A stretch of DNA of 44,416 nucleotides. It comes from a virus. A program made the position numbers and the translations under genes. The stretch lies in the IMG/VR virus record IMGVR_UViG_3300046542_000329, positions 1-44,416 of that record, one strand, 5' to 3'. The notes under the pieces are model-generated. The model saw nothing but the letters and a program-made list of their open reading frames with translations, was not told the DNA's origin and made no database searches. This document shows, piece after piece, positions 39,010 to 44,416 of this stretch (positions are counted from its first letter, which is position 1; every line of letters starts with the position of its first letter).

Positions 39010-40167
39010 ATGGCAAGTGTTGATCGCCCTCTATCACCTGGTGTTTTCGCGGCTGCCGCCCAAACAACGATCCCCGCCAATCCTGTACCGGGCGTTTCCT
39101 ACCGTGACCCGGTGAATGGCACCTCCGCCATTGAACAAGGGTGGCCATTTCAACGGTTGGTGAATTCCGCCGAGTTTAATGAGGTCATGTATCGGATTAC
39201 TGCGCTGCTGGAGCTGGTTAGCACCACCTCTGTCCTGGCCTGGAATGAAAAGATCGATTATCAAGGGCCGGGGGCCGCGCAGACACCCTCTGTCGTGGCT
39301 TCTACCGATGGCCATCTCTACGTTGCGTTGCAAGCCAGCGGACCGAATAGTGGTGGCCCGAGGGATCCGGCAACTGGCAATACGGCCTTTTGGGGCCAGT
39401 TTTCAGGATTAGCCGCCGGGGCTGACGTGGGAGATGTGAAGGCTGTGGCGACAGAGGAACCGCCTTTCGGTTGGCTCAAATGCGACGGCGCGGTGATTTC
39501 CAGAACACAATACCCCGCGTTGTTTGATGCAATCGGCATTCGGTATGGCGCGGGTAACGGCAGTACGACCTTTGGCCTGCCAGACCTGCGCGGTGAATTT
39601 GTCCGGGGTTGGGATGACGGGCGCGGGGTTGACGTTGACCGAGTGCTTGGCAGTAGCCAGGCCGGACAGAACGCTTCGCACAATCACGACGCTACGGCGG
39701 CTAACGACGGGGACCATTCACATACCGTGAGTGGTACGGCGGCGCCGGACGGTGCTCATACTCACGGGCTAAGTGCGTCGGCCACCTCAGCTGGAGGACA
39801 TCAGCATCTAATCAGTGGCACCGCTGCCAGCGCCGGGGCCCACAGTCATTCATTACAGATAGGGTCCAATGACATTGCGGGCTCCAGGCCTCCTATCGTA
39901 GCCCCTGGCCAGAACCCCGTGGCGGTTGGCGGTGCTATTGGAGCTGATGGGGCGCACACGCATGCGGTTTCTGGTAGCACCACCTTAAATGGGGATCACT
40001 CGCACACGGTGACCGGCACTGCCGCATCCGGAGGAGCGCATGGTCATGCTGTTTCTGGCACCGCCGCGTCTGATGGAAACCACGCTCACGCTATCACCGT
40101 GGCAGATTCTGGTGGCAATGAATCTCGTCCAAGAAACGTAGCTCTGTTGTATGTGATCAAGCACTAA
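39010..40167 (+). CDS. Tail fibre with collar domain and HxH repeats
   Basis: The 385-aa fibre has an N-terminal attachment region, a tail collar domain (VKAVATEEPPFGWLKCDGAVISRTQYPALFDAIG, GLPDLRGEFVRGWDDGRG) and a C-terminal repeat region with nine His-x-His motifs (NHD, HSH, HTH, HQH, HSH, HTH, HSH, HGH, HAH). These are spaced about 12-16 residues apart except for one longer linker. It ends RPRNVALLYVIKH, typical of collar fibres. HxH sites bind iron in the T4 gp37 fibre tip. It probably binds the host cell surface. No chaperone gene follows. Confidence 0.88.
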   Translation: MASVDRPLSPGVFAAAAQTTIPANPVPGVSYRDPVNGTSAIEQGWPFQRLVNSAEFNEVMYRITALLELVSTTSVLAWNEKIDYQGPGAAQTPSVVASTDGHLYVALQASGPNSGGPRDPATGNTAFWGQFSGLAAGADVGDVKAVATEEPPFGWLKCDGAVISRTQYPALFDAIGIRYGAGNGSTTFGLPDLRGEFVRGWDDGRGVDVDRVLGSSQAGQNASHNHDATAANDGDHSHTVSGTAAPDGAHTHGLSASATSAGGHQHLISGTAASAGAHSHSLQIGSNDIAGSRPPIVAPGQNPVAVGGAIGADGAHTHAVSGSTTLNGDHSHTVTGTAASGGAHGHAVSGTAASDGNHAHAITVADSGGNESRPRNVALLYVIKH

Positions 40168-40198
40168 CCCAAGAGCTTGCTTCGGATGTGAGAACGAA

Positions 40199-40897
40199 CT
40201 ACAGGTCCTTTCTGATGAGGGTCTTTCCACTGTTCTTAAAAGCTTGATAGAACTGTCGTCTCCAATTTGATCTCCAGAATTTTTCATCTGATCCGTAATG
40301 CTGAGGTTGCAGTTTCTCATTACGGTAACGGTAAGGTGATATATTGCTCGTTGCCATAGATTCAGGTTGATGCTGACAGATCAAAGGGAAAGCGCCATAC
40401 GCTTTGAAATTTTTTGAGATAATCTGATCAATCGCTAGCCCAGCGAACGGTGTAAATTCCAGCAGTTTCTTACAGCCATCGTTAGATATGATGTAGGCGA
40501 AGGCGCCTTTCGTTCGATATCTTGCAATACCTCTATTCCAAGTCAGCCAAAGCTTGCCTAGTGTGGCCCCGAGATAGAAAATCTCGGGTTTTTTATGAAG
40601 GAGAAATTTGTTGATTTGAGGTATCTTTTTTGAGTGAAAGTTGTTTAGGGTTGCATCATCTTCAAGGATCAATACGTTTCTATAATTTCGCTCTAGAGCG
40701 ATTTGAGCACATTTTATGTGTGATTCGAAACATCCTTGTTCTGGGTTGGTTTCATGAGGGGCTACCAATACAAACTCAATCGATAAGCCGCAATCCTTGA
40801 ACTCTTTTAATATTAAGTCTCGGCGATCCTGTCGAGACTTAAGGCTTATACACAAAATGCCGTCGATTAATAATTGGCTCAAGTCCTTGGTTTTCAT
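40199..40897 (-). CDS. Glycosyltransferase family 25, AT-rich moron
   Basis: The 232-aa protein has ILCISLKSRQDRRDLILKEF, GCFESHIKCAQIALERNYRNVLILEDDA (EDD at 79-81) and a late FAYIISNDGCKKLLEF: the GT25 lipooligosaccharide transferase pattern. Its codons are much more AT-rich than its neighbours and it lies on the opposite strand between the fibre and endolysin genes, so it was added later. A lysogen could use it to change LPS and the phage receptor. The sugar donor and acceptor are unknown. Confidence 0.85.
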   Translation of the reverse strand: MKTKDLSQLLIDGILCISLKSRQDRRDLILKEFKDCGLSIEFVLVAPHETNPEQGCFESHIKCAQIALERNYRNVLILEDDATLNNFHSKKIPQINKFLLHKKPEIFYLGATLGKLWLTWNRGIARYRTKGAFAYIISNDGCKKLLEFTPFAGLAIDQIISKNFKAYGAFPLICQHQPESMATSNISPYRYRNEKLQPQHYGSDEKFWRSNWRRQFYQAFKNSGKTLIRKDL

Positions 40898-41023
40898 TTA
40901 AGTAACTCCCTGTGAAATGATCGCTTGAAATATAGGTTTTTGTTTGCCGCTGTCTGCGGGGCGATTCGCAGAGTTGTGTAGGAATATTCTGTTTCTTGTC
41001 TCGCGATAAATTGGAGGGACCTT

Positions 41024-41557
41024 ATGCCTATCACTACAGCGCAGTTGCTGCGCATACTTCCGAACGCCGGCGCCAAAGCCGGCGTTTTTGCGCCTGCCCT
41101 CAACACAGCCATGGGCCGGTACCAGATTGTTGGCCGCCAGCGTGTGGCTGCCTTCATCGCCCAGGTCGGCCATGAGTCAGGTCAGTTGCGGTGGGTGCGT
41201 GAGCTATGGGGCCCAACGTCCGCCCAGAGTCGTTACGAAGGCCGGGCAGATCTCGGCAATACCCTACCGGGTGATGGGTTCAGGTTTCGTGGGCGGGGTC
41301 TGATTCAAGTCACTGGCCGCGCCAACTACGCCGAGTGTGGGGAGGCCCTGGGCCTGGATCTAATCAGCCGGCCTGAGCTGCTGGAGCTGCCAGAATGGGC
41401 CGCGAAGTCGGCGGCCTGGTTCTGGTCTACTCGCGGTTTGAACACCCTGGCGGACGCCGGTGCGTTCGACAAGATCACACGCAGGATCAATGGCGGTCAG
41501 AACGGCGCAGAAGAGCGCCGAGAGCTGTATGACCGGGCGCGGGATGTGTTGGCATGA
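41024..41557 (+). CDS. GH19 endolysin
   Basis: The 177-aa lytic enzyme has AAFIAQVGHESGQLRWVRELWGPT, with catalytic Glu51 and Glu60, then RFRGRGLIQVTGRANYAECG and WAAKSAAWFWSTRGLN. This is the GH19 chitinase-like endolysin family, which cuts peptidoglycan. No signal peptide is visible, so it needs the holin. It overlaps Rz by four bases. Confidence 0.92.
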   Translation: MPITTAQLLRILPNAGAKAGVFAPALNTAMGRYQIVGRQRVAAFIAQVGHESGQLRWVRELWGPTSAQSRYEGRADLGNTLPGDGFRFRGRGLIQVTGRANYAECGEALGLDLISRPELLELPEWAAKSAAWFWSTRGLNTLADAGAFDKITRRINGGQNGAEERRELYDRARDVLA

Positions 41558-42069
41558 ACCCTGGCACGCTGAAGTTGCTGATCGTAGGCGTGGCCGTGGC
41601 GCTGATCCTGGTCATGAGGGCAACTTGGAAGGTCCAGGACTGGCGCTACGGGAAACAGCTGGCGGAGCAGGACGGCCAGCATCAGGCCAACTTGGCCGAG
41701 ATCAGTAGGGCGGCCGCCTCCCAGATCCAGACGGAACTGGACAAGCGCCTGGCGCTCGAGCAGCAACTTTCCGCCAGCGAAAAAACCCACTATAAGGAAC
41801 TGAGCAATGCCCTGCGTGATCAAAATCGTCTGCGCGATCGTCTTGCCACTGCTGATGTCCGGCTGTCAATCCTCCTTGCCGAGGATCCAGCCGGTTGCAA
41901 CGCAGTGCCTCCCGCCCCCGGCGCCGTCGGCGTGGTTCATGGAAGAGCAAGAGCCCAACTTGACCCAGCGCATGCTCAACGAATTATCGCCATCACCGAT
42001 GCCGGCGACCGGGGGTTGATCGCGCTGCGGGCGTGCCAGGCTTACGCTAAAGAAGTGGGCCGGCGATAG
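41554..42069 (+). CDS. Rz-like i-spanin
   Basis: The 171-aa protein has one N-terminal transmembrane segment (LLIVGVAVALILVMRATW) and a long coiled coil to about residue 100, as in Rz inner-membrane spanins. It pairs with the Rz1-like lipoprotein encoded inside it. It ends with an overlap of 23 bases against the convergent SRAP gene. Confidence 0.85.
   Translation: MNPGTLKLLIVGVAVALILVMRATWKVQDWRYGKQLAEQDGQHQANLAEISRAAASQIQTELDKRLALEQQLSASEKTHYKELSNALRDQNRLRDRLATADVRLSILLAEDPAGCNAVPPAPGAVGVVHGRARAQLDPAHAQRIIAITDAGDRGLIALRACQAYAKEVGRR
41807..42019 (+). CDS. Rz1-like o-spanin lipoprotein, nested in Rz
   Basis: The 70-aa ORF in a second frame inside the Rz gene starts MPCVIKIVCAIVLPLLMSGC, a signal peptide with lipobox LMSGC (Cys20). 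A proline-rich segment follows (CLPPPAPSAW). Nested Rz1 genes are standard. It should be anchored in the outer membrane and join Rz to fuse the membranes. Confidence 0.88.
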   Translation: MPCVIKIVCAIVLPLLMSGCQSSLPRIQPVATQCLPPPAPSAWFMEEQEPNLTQRMLNELSPSPMPATGG

Positions 42070-42739
42070 GTCTGATCAGCTCGGGGCCCTGGTTCCGCAC
42101 ATTGCCGACGGCCTTGTCGACCTTGAACCACTCGAAGGACTCGGCCGGCTCGCCCTGGTGCAGTACGATTTGCTCAGCCCGTTCCTTGGGCGTGGCCGGA
42201 TCCAGCCATTCCCGGGCAAGCTCAGGCGTCAGCACCACGGGCCGTCGGTCGTGGATGTCTATCATGCCGCCCTGGCTGTCGGCGGTGATGATCACAAAGC
42301 CGTCGTGCTCACCCGGCTCCCGGTCACCGGTGGGGAATTGGCCGATGGCCGCGCAGAATATCGGGGCCTGGTCTCGCCGGCGGATCAGGTAGGGCTGCTT
42401 CTTGGGACCACCCTCATCGACCCACTCAAACCAGTTGTTGATCGGGGTTATGGCGCGGTTCGGCCAGATCGGGCGGTAGAACGGGCCGTGGGCCACTTTC
42501 TCTACCCGGGCATTGATTGGCGCAGCCCGGTCTTTGGCCCAGGCCGGCCGCCAGCCCCAGGGCACCATGTCAGCGTGCAGAACGTCGTCCTCCTGATGGA
42601 AGAGGGCGAGCTGCTGCGACGGCGCTCCGTTGCACCTCCCAAGCGGCATGTCTCCGGCGGAATTGACCAAGGCGTTGGGCATGCTCAAGGCCGCCACGAA
42701 GTCGTGGATGCCGGTGTATTGCGAGAGTCGTCCGCACAT
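42047..42739 (-). CDS. SRAP protein (YedK/HMCES family)
   Basis: The 230-aa protein starts MCGRLSQYTG with the catalytic Cys2, then INARVEKV (Asn76), NNWFEWVDEG (Glu105) and IDIHDRRPVVL (His163), all SRAP active-site positions. Family members form a DNA-protein crosslink with abasic sites in single-stranded DNA. It lies 17 bases behind a coiled-coil gene whose promoter region holds a LexA box, so both are probably SOS-induced. Confidence 0.92.
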   Translation of the reverse strand: MCGRLSQYTGIHDFVAALSMPNALVNSAGDMPLGRCNGAPSQQLALFHQEDDVLHADMVPWGWRPAWAKDRAAPINARVEKVAHGPFYRPIWPNRAITPINNWFEWVDEGGPKKQPYLIRRRDQAPIFCAAIGQFPTGDREPGEHDGFVIITADSQGGMIDIHDRRPVVLTPELAREWLDPATPKERAEQIVLHQGEPAESFEWFKVDKAVGNVRNQGPELIRPIAGPLL

Positions 42740-42756
42740 GACGCCTGTTCCCGTAG

Positions 42757-43137
42757 TTACCTTGGCTGGGTGCTCGTGAGTATGCTCTCTGGAAGCCTCT
42801 CACCCTCGTGAACCTTGAGCTGCCGGTACAGCTCGGCGACCAGCTGGTTATGTGCCATTTGATCGCCGTTCGATTTATTCATCAGTTCGACATATCGAAG
42901 GTGCTCGGAATTCCACGCCCATTTCGCCTTCTCCAGCTCAGCCCGAAGCCTGGTGCACTCCTTGGCCTCGGCTGCGTGCATTTCCACCAAACCAAAAATA
43001 TCCTGGCGCGCCTTGCGTAACTGGGTGGTCAGTTCCTGCACCTCGTTCTCCAGCATTCGGCAGGATTGCCTGTACATCTCCAGAGGCGTGGGGCAGCCCA
43101 GCCAATCGCTGGTGTCTTCAATTTCAAACGGGTCCAT
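42757..43137 (-). CDS. Coiled-coil protein cotranscribed with SRAP
   Basis: The 126-aa protein has EIEDTSDWLGCPTPLEMYRQ then a long heptad coiled coil (ENEVQELTTQLRKARQDI ... LRAELEKAKWAW). ATG 43137 has AAGG eight bases upstream; ATG 43143 is too close to it. No family recognised. It is the first gene behind the LexA box at 43158-43173 and leads into the SRAP gene. Confidence 0.7.
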   Translation of the reverse strand: MDPFEIEDTSDWLGCPTPLEMYRQSCRMLENEVQELTTQLRKARQDIFGLVEMHAAEAKECTRLRAELEKAKWAWNSEHLRYVELMNKSNGDQMAHNQLVAELYRQLKVHEGERLPESILTSTQPR

Positions 43138-43157
43138 GACCATCGCCTTGCTTAATA

Positions 43158-43173
43158 CTGTTTGGATATACAG
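43158..43173. promoter_or_regulatory. LexA (SOS) box before the coiled-coil/SRAP operon
   Basis: CTGTTTGGATATACAG fits CTGT-N8-ACAG exactly and is flanked by TA on both sides. It lies 20 bases upstream of ATG 43137, where LexA would block the promoter. Consistent with SOS induction of the two genes when the prophage is induced. Confidence 0.8.
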
Positions 43174-43323
43174 TAATCGAGGCGGTAGGATTCGAGCGAT
43201 GGCGAGACGACGAGCTGTAGGATTTTGGGGGATGATCGGTCGGCAGGACGCCGAAGGTTGGATGGTTCATTTATGCTGGATCGGCATAATGGGAAAGCTT
43301 TGGTTAACGATTAAGCGCCCGGC

Positions 43324-43422
43324 TTGCGGGCCGGAGACGGGGTTAATTTCCGGTCCGCAATCGTTTCAAGGCATGCGGAAACATTGGTCTGGAAGGCAGT
43401 CTTTCAGATGTGGTTGCGGACC
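43324..43422. promoter_or_regulatory. Candidate integrase/Xis arm-type sites, right arm
   Basis: TTGCGGGCC (43324-43332, inverted, one mismatch), GGTCCGCAATC (43352-43362, direct) and TTGCGGACC (43414-43422, inverted) repeat the word found beside attL. About 320 bases without a gene (43144-43464) hold these sites and the LexA box; I see nothing else there. Confidence 0.6.
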
Positions 43423-43464
43423 GGAAAACCCATTGCAGCCCTCGGCCTGACTGATTTCCCCTTA

Positions 43465-43576
43465 GGACTTAAAATCCCCCGCTCGTAAGGGCGTGCCGGT
43501 TCGATTCCGGCTTCGGGCACCATCTAAAATCAAGGGTTTGCGGGCGAAAGCTAATGCAAACCCTTGTTCGTTTCTG
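43465..43576. repeat. attR: 112-bp att repeat, right copy
   Basis: It copies 29-140 with four mismatches. It holds the displaced 3' half of tRNA-Leu (43465-43522, starting at the anticodon stem, CCA end intact) and a second terminator stem (43531-43566). The tRNA 5' half is missing, so this copy is not a functional tRNA. The prophage length between copies is 43,436 bp. Confidence 0.93.
43531..43573 (+). terminator. tRNA-Leu terminator, right copy
   Basis: The same 11-bp CAAGGGTTTGC/GCAAACCCTTG stem as at the left end, with one loop change. It probably served the original host tRNA gene. Confidence 0.75.
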
Positions 43577-43679
43577 CTTCTGGAAATTGCTGCGGAAATG
43601 GAGTCCAAGCCTGCGGGTATTTTCAAGCGCAAGCCTCTACACTGGGTGTCGAGATCCTTTAACCATGGAGAGGTAACGA

Positions 43680-44162
43680 GTGAAAACAATCGCAACGATG
43701 AGTCTATTGGCCTTGATGAGCAGCAGCGCTGACGCCGGGGAGACAACCTCCGTTGATGGGAAGACGCTGGCCGTGAACTTTGGCGAGCCGACCGTCAAGC
43801 AGGTTCTGCACTATCGGAAAATGTACGATAAGAAGCCTTTTCCCGATGCGGAAATTTATTACTACAGCAACGGTTTGTACAAGATCATCTCTCAGGGAGA
43901 AAACCATTACGGTGTCTACGTCTTGCAGGGCCAACACACCGACGAGACATACACCGTGAAGTTCATCTCCCTGCCTTCCCCGGACTGGGGAAATAAAACG
44001 GCGTATCACCAGCTCACCTTTATTCGAGGTGATGCACAAAACGTATTTATCCAGAACGCAATTGTCGACACTGGCGAGGCGATAGCCCAGCAGAATGGGA
44101 CCTATACGCAGGAAAAAAATACTGTGGTGAATCCGATCAGTACTGCCTGGCAGAAGAAGTGA
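43680..44162 (+). CDS. Host secreted protein, 160 aa
   Basis: The first gene outside the prophage starts at GTG 43680 with GGAGAGG upstream. It has a signal peptide (MKTIATMSLLALMSSSADAG) and a mature domain with YHQLTFIRGD and many Tyr residues. No family recognised. It should be exported to the periplasm or beyond. Confidence 0.75.
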   Translation: MKTIATMSLLALMSSSADAGETTSVDGKTLAVNFGEPTVKQVLHYRKMYDKKPFPDAEIYYYSNGLYKIISQGENHYGVYVLQGQHTDETYTVKFISLPSPDWGNKTAYHQLTFIRGDAQNVFIQNAIVDTGEAIAQQNGTYTQEKNTVVNPISTAWQKK

Positions 44163-44223
44163 GCCCGTTGTCCCCAGCGGTTTGAGGGCAGACTTTTGAT
44201 CATCTAATTTTTATAAAACAATG

Positions 44224-44254
44224 GGTTGCATGATATTCCTCATGCAACCTGTTT
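44224..44254. terminator. Bidirectional terminator between convergent host genes
   Basis: GGTTGCATGA and TCATGCAACC form a 10-bp perfect stem with loop TATTCC. TGTTT follows on the plus strand and a T-rich stretch (TTGTTTTA) on the minus strand. Confidence 0.7.
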
Positions 44255-44279
44255 GATGCTGACCGTCGGTGCCGGCGCC

Positions 44280-44416
44280 TTACAACCGCCGCCGAAACGC
44301 CTCGAGAATGTCCCGCGTCCCCTTTTTCATTTGCAGTTGGGCAATGGCGTCCAGCGGGTGCCAGAGGCAATCGCTGATTTCATTCTGTGGCTTGGCCGCC
44401 GTCGAGTCGCTGACCG
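44280..44416 (-). CDS. C-terminal end of a possible NUDIX hydrolase (partial)
   Basis: Only the last 44 or so codons are present. They read NEISDCLWHPLDAIAQLQMKKGTRDILEAFRRRL then TAA at 44280-44282. The W-x-PLDAI and MKKGTRDILEAF ending resembles NUDIX hydrolase tails in Pseudomonas, but the catalytic box lies outside the window. The gene is convergent with the secreted-protein gene. Confidence 0.5.
   Translation of the reverse strand, partial: VSDSTAAKPQNEISDCLWHPLDAIAQLQMKKGTRDILEAFRRRL

Overview
The window is a complete, roughly 43.4 kb temperate prophage inserted in a tRNA-Leu(TAA) gene of a Pseudomonas-like gammaproteobacterium, with a little host DNA at each end. The prophage is GC-rich (about 60% by eye). 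Its protein families (DUF1654, an Ea22-like protein, DUF7167, a zinc-ribbon protein next to a RecT and exonuclease set) fit Pseudomonas phages. The gene order is lambda-like, but the virion genes are those of a contractile-tailed myovirus: sheath, tube, spike, gp25-like wedge and J-like wedge.

Layout. (1) 1-140: tRNA-Leu, its terminator and attL. (2) 168-4355, minus strand: integrase, a DUF4224 excisionase candidate and a string of small, translationally coupled early genes. (3) 4480-9357: a cargo block with two plus-strand genes of unusual composition, a frameshifted DNA methyltransferase, a small membrane protein and a C5 methyltransferase with a repeat-built target domain. (4) 9423-15908, minus strand: the recombination operon (SMC-like ATPase, RecT, PD-(D/E)XK nuclease, RNase H-like protein, many small genes), read from pL near 16200. 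(5) 16181-18059: the immunity region. It has three operators at pL, three at pR, a CI-like repressor, a DUF1654 gene in the lambda rex position, then Cro-like and CII-like proteins. (6) 18063-20598: replication genes O and P with iterons inside O, RusA, and a Q-position gene. (7) 20716-38947, plus strand: holin, terminase, portal, head, connector, tail and baseplate genes. (8) 39010-43143: tail fibre with HxH repeats, an AT-rich family 25 glycosyltransferase on the opposite strand, GH19 endolysin, Rz/Rz1 spanins, and a SRAP (YedK/HMCES) operon behind a LexA box. (9) 43465-43576: attR, with the displaced tRNA 3' half and a second terminator copy. (10) 43680-44416: host genes.

In the lysogen the CI-like protein should shut pL and pR by binding six copies of ATAACTNNAGTTAT-type operators, and it carries the residues for RecA-stimulated self-cleavage. 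After induction pL drives recombination, small early genes, xis and int. pR drives cro, cII, O and P. A Q-like factor acting at a promoter and terminator near 20600-20680 would then open the late operon. Several compact-coding devices are visible: a nested scaffold start in the protease gene, a -1 slippery heptamer in the tail chaperone, Rz1 inside Rz, a 212-nt O/P overlap, and many ATGA-coupled tiny genes. No single wholly new system is proven. The best candidates for new biology are the repeat-domain methyltransferase in the cargo block, the rex-position DUF1654 gene, the structured pL leader with an intragenic terminator, and the SOS-controlled SRAP operon.
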